The translations under genes were made by a program, and so were the position numbers. DNA of 64,000 nt from Microbispora sp. H13382 (GTDB taxonomy: Bacteria; Actinomycetota; Actinomycetes; Streptosporangiales; Streptosporangiaceae), in the NCBI RefSeq assembly GCF_014161445.1, contig NZ_JABBXA010000009.1, positions 62,001-126,000 of the forward strand, given 5' to 3'. This document shows positions 1 through 8,246 of the stretch, one piece after another. The notes beneath the pieces were generated by a model. It did not search any database. It was not told where the DNA came from and worked only from the letters and a program-made list of their open reading frames with translations. Every line of letters starts with the position of its first letter. The stretch's first letter is position 1.

Positions 1-763
1 AGTCCACCAGCCGTCGCAGGTCGGGGAAGCCGTCGTCGTCATCGTCGGGCCCGGCGCGCAGCACGCCGAGGATCTTGCGCAGCTCTTCGAGCGCCTCCTG
101 CGCGCTGACCCTGATCAGCGCCGCCTCCCGCTCGACGCGCTCCGGCCCCGCGCTCGCGTTCACCTCCAGGCCGCCGGCGTGCAGCGAGATGAGCGTCACC
201 TTGTGCGCGAGCACGTCGTGCATCTCCCGGGCGATCCGGCCGCGTTCAGCGGACCTCGCCTGCTCGTCGCGCAGACGCTGCTCGGTCTCGGCGCGTTCCG
301 CGCGCTCGCGCAGCGATCGGGTCAGCTCGCGGCGGGTGGTGGCGTACGCCCCTGCCGCCAGCGTGACCCCGGTGGCGGTCACCGCCGAGATCAGCGCGTC
401 CGTGCCCAACCGGCCGCCGTCCACCCACTGCTGGGCCAGGAACCCCGCCATGCCGATCGCCGCCAGTGCCAGGAAACGCGTGCTCGCGCCGGAGAACAGG
501 CTGATCAGCAGCGGCCCCGGATTGCCCGACAGCACGAACGCGCCCGCCCCGGCGACGGCCACCGCGACCGGCCACCGGCCCCGGAACCACACCGCACCCG
601 TGCCTGCCAGCCCGGCGGCGGCGATGACGGGTCGCGGCAGCGGCGCCCACGGCGTCTTGACCGCCAGGACGGTGAGGAACAGGCAGAGCGCCACGAAGGC
701 CACGCTGATCGCGCGCGGCCCGAGCGCGGCCACCCGCCGCAGCGCCGCGGGGTACGACAGCAT
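1..763 (-). CDS. Sensor histidine kinase, NarL type (partial, cut by window edge)
   Basis: N-terminal 254 residues of a two-component histidine kinase; the ATPase domain lies beyond the left edge. From the ATG at 763 there are several hydrophobic segments (about residues 15-140), a charged linker, then the phosphoacceptor motif RIAREMHDVLAHKV with His182, the hallmark of HisKA_3 kinases that partner LuxR-type response regulators. No response regulator is visible on this side; it may lie to the left. The stimulus is unknown. The family call is secure and the start is probable. Confidence 0.85.
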   Translation of the reverse strand, partial: MLSYPAALRRVAALGPRAISVAFVALCLFLTVLAVKTPWAPLPRPVIAAAGLAGTGAVWFRGRWPVAVAVAGAGAFVLSGNPGPLLISLFSGASTRFLALAAIGMAGFLAQQWVDGGRLGTDALISAVTATGVTLAAGAYATTRRELTRSLRERAERAETEQRLRDEQARSAERGRIAREMHDVLAHKVTLISLHAGGLEVNASAGPERVEREAALIRVSAQEALEELRKILGVLRAGPDDDDDGFPDLRRLVD

Positions 764-930
764 CGCTCCAGCGTAGCCAGGGCGGCGGCGCGCCACTTCA
801 TACCGGGGTCGGTGCCGGACGCCGGGCGGTCTCCGACTTTCGTCGCAGACGCCTATGGCCGCGATGGCGATGCGGCCGCACCCTCGCCGGCCGCATCGTG
901 GATGGCCTCGACAAGGTCAGGAGTCGTCCC

Positions 931-2787
931 GTGTATGTCTTCCGTTCGATGCTCGTCGCGGTGTGCGCGGCGTTGATGACCCTCGTGCCGCCCTGCGTCG
1001 CCTCCCCTGCCGCGGCGGCTACCGATATTCCGGACGAACGTGCTCTGGCAGACTTCTTCGACGCCGCGATGGCGGACGGGCTGGCGGCCAACCACGTGCC
1101 GGGCGCGGTCGTCTCGGTGGTGGCCGGTGGGAAGGTGCACTTCAGCAAGGGGTACGGACTGGCCGACGTCGAGAACCGCAGGCCCTTTGACCCGGACACC
1201 TCAACGGTCCGGATCGCCTCGATCACGAAGCTGTTCACCTGGACCGCGGTGATGCAGCAGGTTCAGCAGGGCAAGCTGGACCTGAAGGCGGACGTGAACC
1301 GCTACCTGACCGCGTTCCGGATCCCCGCGACCTACCCCCGGCCGATCACGCTGCAGGACCTGATGGACCACACGGCCGGGTTCGAGGACCGCACCATCGG
1401 CGTGGGGTCGCGGAGCAAGGACGACGTGCCGCCCTTGGCGGACTATCTCGCCGACAACATGCCCGCGCGGGTGCGCCCGCCCGGCGAGGTGTCGGCGTAC
1501 TCGAACTATGGGGCGGCACTGGCCGGATACATCGTGTCGCGGGTGAGCGGGCAGCCGTATGACGAGTACGTGCGCGACCACATCCTCGACCCGCTCGCGA
1601 TGCGGCACAGCACGGCCGCCGAGCCCGTCCCCGCCCCCTTGGCCGCGGATCTGGCGCGCAGCTACGACTACGAGGGCGGGGCGTATCGGCGCAAGCCGTT
1701 CGTCTTCGACAACCTCGCCCCCGACGGGTCGATCAGCGCCACCGCGAACGACATGGCCCACTTCATGATCGCCAACCTGCTGGACGGACGCTTCGGCGAC
1801 CGGCGCATCCTCGACGAGCCGACGGCCCGGCTCATGCACCGGCGGACGTTCACGGCCGATCCGCGCATCGACGGGTACGCCCACGGCTTCAAGGAGCAGA
1901 CGCTCAACGGGCATCGCGTGATCATGCACGACGGCGGCTGGGAGGGCTTCCAGAGTGCGTTGCTGCTGGTGCCCGACGCCGACCTCGGCCTGTTCGTCTC
2001 CATGAACAGTCTGGGCGGGGCCGACGCCGCCACCAAGATCATTCCTGCCTTCTTCGACCGCTTCCTGCCCGGAAAGCGCGCCGTGCCCGACGGCGGTGCT
2101 TCCGTCGTGCCTGTTGAAGGCTTCTACAAGCTCACCCGGTCCGCCGAGTCCAGCATCGAGAAGGTGATCGCCCTGACCAGTTCCACCCGGCTGCGGGTGG
2201 AGGGCGGGAAGCTCACCTTCAGGGGCTCGACGTGGAGCCCGCTGGGGCCCGGGCTGTATCAGCAGAACGGGGGCACGCAGCGGCTGGCGCTGGTGACCGG
2301 CGGGAGCGGTGTCGCGTACGTGGCCACGGACGGCCCCGCCTACCAACGCGTCCCCTGGTGGGATACCCCGCCGGTCAATGTCGTCATCGTCCTGCTGTTC
2401 GCCGTCACCGCCCTGACCGCCGTGCTCGGCCTGCCGGTGGCCGCTGTGGTCCGCCGGGCCAAGAAGCGCCCCGTTCCGCGTGTCTGGCGCGCCGGGCGTG
2501 TCCTGACCGGGCTCGCCGCCGCGGTCGGACTGGTGTTCGTGGTGCTGTTCACGCTGGTCCTGACCGGCGACACGAGCATCCTGTACGGCGTGCCGGCCAA
2601 CGTCCAGGTCCTCCTGGTGCTGCCGCTGCTGGTCCTCGCACTCACCGTCGCCGCGATCGCCACCACCGTGACGGCCTGGCGGCGCGCGGGCGTCCTGGCC
2701 CGCGGCCACCAGGTGGTCGTGCTGGCGGGCCTGCTCGCCCTCCTCTGGTTCTGCCAGCACTGGAACCTGCTCGGCTGGCACCTGTGA
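931..2787 (+). CDS. Secreted/membrane serine hydrolase, class C beta-lactamase family
   Basis: Beta-lactamase/D-alanyl-D-alanine carboxypeptidase-like hydrolase (PF00144), 618 aa. I chose the GTG at 931 because AGGAG lies 7 nt upstream; an in-frame GTG at 898 would add 11 residues. A signal peptide ends near residue 30 (ASPAAAA). Catalytic motifs are SITK (Ser97, Lys100), YSN (190-192) and an HDGG motif near residue 338. After about residue 480 come four hydrophobic segments, so the enzyme domain is probably outside and anchored by a C-terminal membrane bundle. The physiological substrate (peptide, ester or beta-lactam) cannot be read from sequence. It stands alone and converges on the TetR gene at 2952. 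Confidence 0.88.
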   Translation: MYVFRSMLVAVCAALMTLVPPCVASPAAAATDIPDERALADFFDAAMADGLAANHVPGAVVSVVAGGKVHFSKGYGLADVENRRPFDPDTSTVRIASITKLFTWTAVMQQVQQGKLDLKADVNRYLTAFRIPATYPRPITLQDLMDHTAGFEDRTIGVGSRSKDDVPPLADYLADNMPARVRPPGEVSAYSNYGAALAGYIVSRVSGQPYDEYVRDHILDPLAMRHSTAAEPVPAPLAADLARSYDYEGGAYRRKPFVFDNLAPDGSISATANDMAHFMIANLLDGRFGDRRILDEPTARLMHRRTFTADPRIDGYAHGFKEQTLNGHRVIMHDGGWEGFQSALLLVPDADLGLFVSMNSLGGADAATKIIPAFFDRFLPGKRAVPDGGASVVPVEGFYKLTRSAESSIEKVIALTSSTRLRVEGGKLTFRGSTWSPLGPGLYQQNGGTQRLALVTGGSGVAYVATDGPAYQRVPWWDTPPVNVVIVLLFAVTALTAVLGLPVAAVVRRAKKRPVPRVWRAGRVLTGLAAAVGLVFVVLFTLVLTGDTSILYGVPANVQVLLVLPLLVLALTVAAIATTVTAWRRAGVLARGHQVVVLAGLLALLWFCQHWNLLGWHL

Positions 2788-2811
2788 TCACTTGAGCACT
2801 CGACCGCCTGG

Positions 2812-2928
2812 CTTTCAAGGTGGCCAACGGCTACTGCGGCTTCGGCGGCACCAACGTCAAGCCAGGTGGCCCATCCGGGTGAGCCGCCTGCCCGACGGGG
2901 CTGGTCCCGACCGAGGATCGAGGCTCCA
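2812..2928 (+). repeat. Dispersed convergent-junction repeat, copy 1
   Basis: One of four related stretches on the plus strand (others at 10752, 15682 and 17144). Shared blocks are TTTCAAGGTG, AACGGCTACTGCGGC, TCGGCGGCACC, CGTCAAGC, CGCCTGCC-GACGG and a final GGCTCCA. This copy lies between the convergent hydrolase and TetR genes. GGTG-CC and GGCACC flank the core and could pair as a hairpin stem. It is not an insertion sequence I recognise and has no credible gene. Confidence 0.6.
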
Positions 2929-2951
2929 GGACCTGTCCAGTGCGAGGCAGG

Positions 2952-3617
2952 TCAGCGGCGGGGTAGCACGCCCAGGAGGGTTGCGGTCAGGGCCAGCTTC
3001 AAGGAGTCCTTAAGCTCCAGGTGGAAGCGGGCGAGGTCGGGCTCGGCCTGGTAGGCCGCCTGCAGGCTGGGTGGGGGTGTGCTGTACGCCGACAGCGCGC
3101 CGGCCATGACCATGGTTTGCAGGCTGAACAGTGTTGCGTTCTCGCCCAGCTCCGGCAGGTAGTTATGGATCAGGGCGGTCATGGTTGTCAGGCGGTCCAG
3201 GGAGGCGCGCTTGTAGCGTGCTACGACCTCGACGGAGACGTTGTGTTCCAGGACGCTGCCCTGTGCGCCGAAGAGGTCGCACAGCACCATTCGGCTGGAG
3301 AGCGAGCGGCTGAGGATCTCTGCCACCGCTGCCGCTCGCTCGGCCATGGGTAGATCTTCGTCGATGCCGGCGGCCAACTCGCCCGACAGTTCCGTCAGCC
3401 ACTCCTGCAGGAAGCGGTCCAGCAGTTCTAGCAGCACCGCCTCGCGAGACTCGAAGTAGCGCAGCACGTTCGGCTTCGCCAGGCCTACCCGGCGGCTGAG
3501 CTCGTTCAGGGTGACCGCGGCCACGGGCATCTCGTGGAGCATCGCCGACGCCATGTCGAGGATCGCCCGCCGGCGGATCTCCCGCTGCTCTTCGGTTCGC
3601 GCCCGCTGGAAGCTCAC
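2952..3617 (-). CDS. TetR family transcriptional regulator
   Basis: TetR-type repressor, 221 aa, starting at GTG 3617. The N-terminal HTH is clear: ILDMASAMLHEMPVAAVTLN followed by the recognition-helix pattern GLAKPNVLRYFESREAVLLE. The C-terminal ligand domain is diverse and does not reveal the inducer. It is divergent from the SDR at 3722, and the 104-bp gap contains three copies of an 11-bp palindrome, so it probably represses both itself and the SDR. Confidence 0.9.
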   Translation of the reverse strand: MSFQRARTEEQREIRRRAILDMASAMLHEMPVAAVTLNELSRRVGLAKPNVLRYFESREAVLLELLDRFLQEWLTELSGELAAGIDEDLPMAERAAAVAEILSRSLSSRMVLCDLFGAQGSVLEHNVSVEVVARYKRASLDRLTTMTALIHNYLPELGENATLFSLQTMVMAGALSAYSTPPPSLQAAYQAEPDLARFHLELKDSLKLALTATLLGVLPRR

Positions 3618-3637
3618 GACCGCCAGCCTAACTTAAG

Positions 3638-3702
3638 TACCTCCGGTACGTTGACAGCGTACCGAAGGTACTTTAGCGTTGCGGCAGAAGATACCTTCGG
3701 TA
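3638..3702. promoter_or_regulatory. Triple palindromic operator between TetR and SDR genes
   Basis: Three sites: TACCTCCGGTA (3638-3648), TACCGAAGGTA (3660-3670) and TACCTTCGGTA (3692-3702). With flanks they fit AAGTACCTTCGGTACGTT in alternating orientation. Start-to-start spacings are 22 and 32 bp, close to two and three helical turns, which would place the sites on one DNA face. Inferred binding site of the divergent TetR protein. Confidence 0.75.
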
Positions 3703-3721
3703 CGTTAGGTGGGAGCACGGC

Positions 3722-4669
3722 ATGGGCAATAAGTGGACGACGGCGAACATTCCGGACCAACGCGGGCGGGTGGCCGTGGTGACCGGAGCCAACACCGGAC
3801 TGGGATACGAGACCGCCAGGGCGCTCGCCGAGCGCGGGGCGTCCGTGATCCTCGCCGTGCGCAACGTCGAGAAGGGCGAGCAGGCCGCGGCCCGCATGAC
3901 CGGCGACGTGACCGTGCAGGCGCTGGACCTGACCTCGCTCGACTCCGTCCGGGCCGCGGCGGCGGCGCTGCGGTCCCGGCTCGACCGCATCGACCTGCTG
4001 ATCAACAACGCCGGCGTGATGTACACCCCGAAGCAGACCACCCGGGACGGCTTCGAGATGCAGTTCGGCACCAACCACCTCGGCCACTTCGCGCTCACCG
4101 GGCTGCTGCTGGACCTGATGCTGCCGGTGCCCGGCTCGCGCGTGGTGACGGTCAGCAGCACCGGCCACCGCATCCGGGCCGCGATCCACTTCGACGACCT
4201 GCAGTGGGAGCGGTCGTACAGCCGGGTCGCCGCCTATGGTCAGTCGAAGCTGGCCAACCTGATGTTCACGTACGAGCTGCAGCGCCGGCTCGCCACGTAC
4301 GGCACCACCGTCGCGGTGGCCGCGCACCCCGGCATGTCCAGCACCGAGCTCGCCCGCAACACCCCCGCGGCCCTCCGGCTTCCGCTCACCTGGCTCGCGC
4401 CGCTGATCAGCCAGACGCCGGCGATGGGCGCGTTGCCGACCCTGCGCGCCGCCACCGACCCCGCCGTGCTCGGCGGCCAGTACTACGGTCCCGGCGGACG
4501 CTTCGAGGTCATGGGCCACCCCCGGCTGGTCACCTCCAGCCCGGAGTCGTACAAGGTAGTCGTCCAGCAGCGGCTGTGGGCCGTCTCCGAAGACCTCACC
4601 GGCGTGAAGTTTCCCGTCGTTCAGTCCAAGCAGAACTCGTTTCCCTCGGGATCGGCCATCACGATGTAG
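3722..4669 (+). CDS. Short-chain dehydrogenase/reductase
   Basis: NAD(P)-dependent SDR, 315 aa, of the retinol dehydrogenase/WWOX-like group. It shows TGANTGLG (cofactor loop, about residues 22-29), NNAGVM and the catalytic YGQSK (Tyr-x-x-x-Lys) with an upstream Ser in VVTVSSTGH. AGGTGGGAG precedes the ATG. Divergent TetR control suggests a role in xenobiotic or stress-compound reduction. The last 15 or so residues (from SKQNSF) are encoded by DNA that, on the other strand, reads as the end of a VOC protein, so this C-terminus is probably an acquired tail. Confidence 0.88.
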   Translation: MGNKWTTANIPDQRGRVAVVTGANTGLGYETARALAERGASVILAVRNVEKGEQAAARMTGDVTVQALDLTSLDSVRAAAAALRSRLDRIDLLINNAGVMYTPKQTTRDGFEMQFGTNHLGHFALTGLLLDLMLPVPGSRVVTVSSTGHRIRAAIHFDDLQWERSYSRVAAYGQSKLANLMFTYELQRRLATYGTTVAVAAHPGMSSTELARNTPAALRLPLTWLAPLISQTPAMGALPTLRAATDPAVLGGQYYGPGGRFEVMGHPRLVTSSPESYKVVVQQRLWAVSEDLTGVKFPVVQSKQNSFPSGSAITM

Positions 4670-4708
4670 CCCGCGCTGGTAGGAGGCGCCGGCTTGTCGC
4701 GGCGCAAG
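4621..4708 (-). pseudogene. C-terminal remnant of a VOC/glyoxalase-like gene
   Basis: On the minus strand, ending at a TGA at 4621-4623, the frame reads GYIVMADPEGNEFCLD. This is the very characteristic last strand of PhnB/glyoxalase-like VOC proteins (V-M-x-D-P-E-G-N-E-F-C). Upstream the frame soon loses VOC character (P-A-P-P-T-S-A) and there is no start, so only the tail survives. It overlaps the 3' end of the SDR gene on the opposite strand. The left limit is exact; the right limit is approximate. Confidence 0.65.
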
Positions 4709-4767
4709 CGCCCGTTCGGTCGACGATCATGGGGACGGCTGGCGCAGCGCCGGCCCGCTGACCCGGC

Positions 4768-5508
4768 TCAGGCCCGGGCGGCGCGTTCGATCGCCACTCC
4801 CACGCCGTCGAGCAGGTGGTCAAGGCCGGCGCGGAAGTCGTCGTCCGGGGCGGCCCCCGCGCGGGGGTCGAACACCCCGGCCTCGACGGCGTGGGCCAGT
4901 GCCGGGAACCGGGCGGGGTCGGCGAGCTCGGTGAGCAGGGCGGCGTACGTCTCGTCGGCCCTTTTCTCTGGTCCGGCGGGGATGGACGTCAGGAGTTGGG
5001 CGGCGCCGCGCACGTAGTGCAGCACCAGCATGACCACAGAGAACCGGGCCCGTGGGTCCAGCGGCGTGCCGCCGAGGGAGCGCAGCGCGGCGTCCAGCCA
5101 GGCGAGCTGGCCGGGGTCCATCGGCGGGGAGTTCGCCAGCTGGGCGATCCACGGATGCCGCAGGTAGACGTCGAACAGTTCGACGGCCCATCGGGTGAGT
5201 GAGCCGCGCCAGTCGGCCGGCGCTGTGTCGAACTCCGGCGGCGGGCCGGGTGCGGCGGCCAGCATGAACAGTTGCAGGTCGTCCTTGCCGGCCACGTGCC
5301 GGTACAGCGACATGGGCGCGCAGCCGAGCCGTTCGGCGAGCCGGGCCATGGACAGCGCGGCCAGGCCCTCCTCGTCGGCGAGGGCGATGGCCGCCGCCAC
5401 GATCCGCTCCAGGCTGAGCGCGGGCGTGCGTCCCCGCCCCTTCGGCTTGGCCCGTCCCCACAGCACGTTCAGCGCGTGCGGCAGCTCGTTCCCGATGTCG
5501 TCCGGCAT
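4768..5508 (-). CDS. TetR/AcrR family regulator with TetR_C_1-type C-terminus
   Basis: TetR-family regulator, 246 aa from ATG 5508. The HTH region is IVAAAIALADEEGLAALSMA then RLGCAPMSLYRHVAGKDDL. The N-terminal extension rich in K/R/G (WGRAKPKGRGR) and the C-terminal core ending in a conserved hydrophobic bundle resemble the TetR-class C-terminal domain. A longer upstream frame exists, but it would overlap the operator region and has no better start. It is divergent from the DUF2306 gene at 5609, which is the likely target. Confidence 0.88.
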   Translation of the reverse strand: MPDDIGNELPHALNVLWGRAKPKGRGRTPALSLERIVAAAIALADEEGLAALSMARLAERLGCAPMSLYRHVAGKDDLQLFMLAAAPGPPPEFDTAPADWRGSLTRWAVELFDVYLRHPWIAQLANSPPMDPGQLAWLDAALRSLGGTPLDPRARFSVVMLVLHYVRGAAQLLTSIPAGPEKRADETYAALLTELADPARFPALAHAVEAGVFDPRAGAAPDDDFRAGLDHLLDGVGVAIERAARA

Positions 5509-5528
5509 TCCAGTGAGCTTACCAGTTT

Positions 5529-5581
5529 GCGTATGGCCTACTCCTTGCGTATATGGTACGCATTGAGCGTATGGGATACGC
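5529..5581. promoter_or_regulatory. GCGTA-N5-TACGC operator repeats
   Basis: Two perfect 15-bp sites of form GCGTA-N5-TACGC (5547-5561 and 5567-5581) and a degraded one, GCGTA-N5-TACTC (5529-5543), spaced 18 and 20 bp. They fill the gap between the divergent TetR gene (start 5508) and the DUF2306 gene (start 5609). Inferred TetR operator cluster. Confidence 0.72.
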
Positions 5582-5608
5582 ATCCTCGACCGTCCTCTTG
5601 GAGCCGTC

Positions 5609-6328
5609 ATGCACACGACGATCGACAGTCCTCCGCCGGTATCGGTCCGCCGGCGTCCGTGGTGGCGGCGCCGCTGGACGGTGCCGCTCGGCCTGGTCAC
5701 GGCCGGGTTCCTCGCGTTCTCGCTGCCGCCGTACCTGACCGGGGACCCGTCGCTGTCCCGGGTGCCGCAGCCAGAGGGGTTCGGCCTGCACTACCCGCTG
5801 CTCGTGGCGCACGTACTGTTCGCCTCGGTCGCCATGGTCACCGCGTTCTTCCAGGTGTGGCCGTGGTTTCGGCGGCGGCACCGGGTGTGGCACCGGCGTG
5901 CCGGGCGGGTCTACGTGTTCGCCGGGGTGCTGCCTGCCGGGCTGACCGGTCTGGTCATCGGGGCGCGTTCCCCGTTCGGGCTGTTCCTCGCGGTCAGCGA
6001 CGTGCTCCTCGCCCTGCTGTGGCTCGCCTTCACCCTGGCGGGCTGGCGCGCCGCCCGCGCCCGCCGATACGCCGACCACCGGCGCTGGATGCTGCGCAGC
6101 GCCGTGCTGACCTACTCCATCATCACCAACCGGGTGTGGACAGGGATCCTGATCATCGCCCTTCCCCCGCTGCAGGACACCGTCTTCCGTGGCGATCCCG
6201 ACCTGATGGCGTGGACGATCTCCGGCCTGTCCGGCTGGCTCGGCTGGACGATCCCGCTGCTGGTCGTGGAGTGGTACCTGGAGCGCGAGGTGGCCCGCCG
6301 CGGCCGCCGCACCGCCCTCGCGACCTGA
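5609..6328 (+). CDS. DUF2306 family membrane protein
   Basis: Integral membrane protein of 239 aa with about six hydrophobic segments. The pattern of an N-terminal TM, WHRRAGRVYVFAGV, and HRRWMLRSAVLTYSIITNRV matches the DUF2306 family, whose function is unknown. Divergent TetR control with three operator repeats suggests induction by a small molecule, typical of permeability or detoxification modules. No catalytic motif is seen. Confidence 0.8.
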   Translation: MHTTIDSPPPVSVRRRPWWRRRWTVPLGLVTAGFLAFSLPPYLTGDPSLSRVPQPEGFGLHYPLLVAHVLFASVAMVTAFFQVWPWFRRRHRVWHRRAGRVYVFAGVLPAGLTGLVIGARSPFGLFLAVSDVLLALLWLAFTLAGWRAARARRYADHRRWMLRSAVLTYSIITNRVWTGILIIALPPLQDTVFRGDPDLMAWTISGLSGWLGWTIPLLVVEWYLEREVARRGRRTALAT

Positions 6329-6695
6329 TCCCGGAGGCCGGTCTCAGGCCGACCCCGGAACGACCGCCCGCCCCGGAACCACCGCCGCAGGTGCCGGGGC
6401 GTTCGCGTCCGCGGAGGACCTGAACTGTGCACGGCGCTGTCTGTGACGGCTCGTCGTCTCGCGCCCGAAGCGGTGGACGTGGTCGGCGAATACTCCGGTG
6501 TGTGAGACTCCCCCTGACCCCGATGGCTGGTTTCCCTGGCACCACTCGGACCGCGCCGAGCAGTATCGGGAGCTACAGCCTTTGCTGTGGCTCTGGCCGG
6601 GTGACCAGCGGGACCGGAGCCCCGATCGTTCTTCGTCTCAGTGAAGGTAAGGAGGCGGCGTATGCGGCGAGGGGAGGACGCAGTGGGGGTGAGGG
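6329..6695. other. Intergenic region with two coding-like short remnants
   Basis: No full gene. A GTG-initiated frame at 6498-6644 (48 codons) has coding-like composition and aromatic-rich sequence (DPDGWFPWHHSDRAEQY; LLWLWPGDQ). Five nucleotides after its TGA comes a perfect AAGGAGG (6649-6655), then an ATG at 6662 whose frame stops after 22 codons inside the VOC gene's 3' end. This looks like the end of one gene and the start of another from a lost element. I do not recognise either. Confidence 0.35.
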
Positions 6696-7094
6696 TCAGC
6701 GCGCGAACTTATCGCGGGCGGCTGGGGTGACGGGGGTGAAGAAGTTGACGAGGTTGCCGTCGGGGTCACGCAGCAGGAGTGAGCGGTTGCCCCAGGGCAT
6801 CGTGGTGGGCTCGTTGACGAACTCCTTTACGAAGCCGGACAGATTCCGATGCACGCCGTCCACGTCGTCGACGAGGAACTCGATGATCACAGTGCGGTTG
6901 TCGGCTGGCCGGGCAGCGCCAGGCGCGATGAGCGAGACGGTGCGGGTGCTGCCGATCGCCAGGGTCCCGGAGGTGGTTCTGAGCTCGGCGAAGTCCTCGC
7001 TGTATCGGGTGGCGCGTACATCCGTGGCTCGCTCGTAGAAGTCGACGAGGCGTGCGACGTCGCCCGTGATGATGCGGATCGATACGAAGTCCAT
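6696..7094 (-). CDS. VOC (glyoxalase/dioxygenase superfamily) protein
   Basis: Small vicinal-oxygen-chelate protein, 132 aa, with one complete domain. It opens with FVSIRIITGDVARLVDFYER, contains TVIIEFLVDDVDGVHRNL, and ends LLLRDPDGNLVNFFTP (the metal-ligand Glu position is replaced by Leu-Val-Asn in the last strand). Typical members bind or modify small hydrophobic compounds. It is divergent from the WYL regulator at 7187, which is likely to control it. Substrate unknown. Confidence 0.85.
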   Translation of the reverse strand: MDFVSIRIITGDVARLVDFYERATDVRATRYSEDFAELRTTSGTLAIGSTRTVSLIAPGAARPADNRTVIIEFLVDDVDGVHRNLSGFVKEFVNEPTTMPWGNRSLLLRDPDGNLVNFFTPVTPAARDKFAR

Positions 7095-7186
7095 GGTGGT
7101 CTCCCTGCTTATGGGCTGTTCTCCGACCGCAGGCTAAGACGAATACCGGACAGAAACCGCCCAGTATCTCCACTAACTTGTATGTC

Positions 7187-8203
7187 GTGGCCCGACCTAC
7201 TCACCGCGTGCTCACGCTGTTAGAGCTCCTGCAGTCGGGCGGCACCCGGACGATGGCCGAACTCGCCGACCGGCTCGGCGTCGACGAGCGCACCGTACGG
7301 CGGTACGTGGACCACCTGGTCGACCTCGACGTGCCCGTCGAGTCGGTGCGCGGCCGCTACGGCGGGTACCGGCTCGCCCCCGGATACCGCCTGCCTCCGC
7401 TCATGCTGAGCGACGACGAGGCGCTCGCCGTGCTGCTTGGCCTGGTCGCCGGTCGCCGGTCAGGGCTGGTGACGACGATGGGCACGGCGAGTGAGACGGC
7501 GGCGGCCAAGATTCGGCGGGTCCTGCCCGGGCGGCTCGCCCGCAGGCTCGACACGGTGATCGAATCCCTCGCCTTCACAGCTCCACCCGGCGAGTCCGTC
7601 ACCCCGGAGACCGCGGTCCTGCTCTCCATCGCGGATGCGGTGCGCCATCACCGGCCGATCTCGATCAGGTACACCGCCGCCGACGGCCGGCGCAGCGAAC
7701 GGACGCTGCATCCATACGGGCTCGTCGCCCATTCGGGCCGGTGGTACGTCACGGGCGTTGACCCCAAGATCGGTGAGGAGCGGACCTTCCGGCTGGATCG
7801 CATCGCGGACGCGAGGACCCTGCCCGGTTCGTTTGAGCCGCCTGCCGGGCTTGATCCGGCGCAGCGCGTTCTGTCGGCCCTCGCCAAGGCTCCGTACCGG
7901 CATGAAGTGGTCCTGCTCATCCAGGGGACAGTCGAGCAGATCCGCGCCCGGCTTCCCGCCAGCGTCGCGACTGTGGAGGAGCCCGCATCCGCGCACGACA
8001 CAGATCGCGACACCGAGGGCTGGCTCCGCGTCGAGTTGCGAGCGGAGCGGCTCGACTGGTTGCCTCCGGTGCTCGCGTCGCTCGACCGGCCGTTCGTCAT
8101 CGAGCGACCAGACGAACTCCGCGGCCTTGTCGCCGCGCTGGCTGACCGGCTCGCGGCCTCCGCCCGCAGGGTCCCTCCTGCCCCGGGCACAGTTGTCGCG
8201 TGA
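7187..8203 (+). CDS. YafY-type HTH/WYL-domain transcriptional regulator
   Basis: 338 aa from GTG 7187 (a TTG at 7178 is possible). The N-terminal HTH_11 (RVLTLLELLQSGGTRTMAEL to DERTVRRYVDHLVDLDVPVE) is followed by the conserved GRYGGYRLAPGYRLPPLMLS linker and a C-terminal WYL sensor domain (residues about 130-320), with HPYGLVAHSGRWYVTG as the core motif. WYL regulators respond to nucleic acid fragments or small ligands. It sits divergently to the VOC gene with a 92-bp shared promoter region. Confidence 0.9.
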   Translation: MARPTHRVLTLLELLQSGGTRTMAELADRLGVDERTVRRYVDHLVDLDVPVESVRGRYGGYRLAPGYRLPPLMLSDDEALAVLLGLVAGRRSGLVTTMGTASETAAAKIRRVLPGRLARRLDTVIESLAFTAPPGESVTPETAVLLSIADAVRHHRPISIRYTAADGRRSERTLHPYGLVAHSGRWYVTGVDPKIGEERTFRLDRIADARTLPGSFEPPAGLDPAQRVLSALAKAPYRHEVVLLIQGTVEQIRARLPASVATVEEPASAHDTDRDTEGWLRVELRAERLDWLPPVLASLDRPFVIERPDELRGLVAALADRLAASARRVPPAPGTVVA

Positions 8204-8246
8204 AGCGGAGGGCTTTGTGCGTCGACCGGAACCTTATCCGGGGGAT

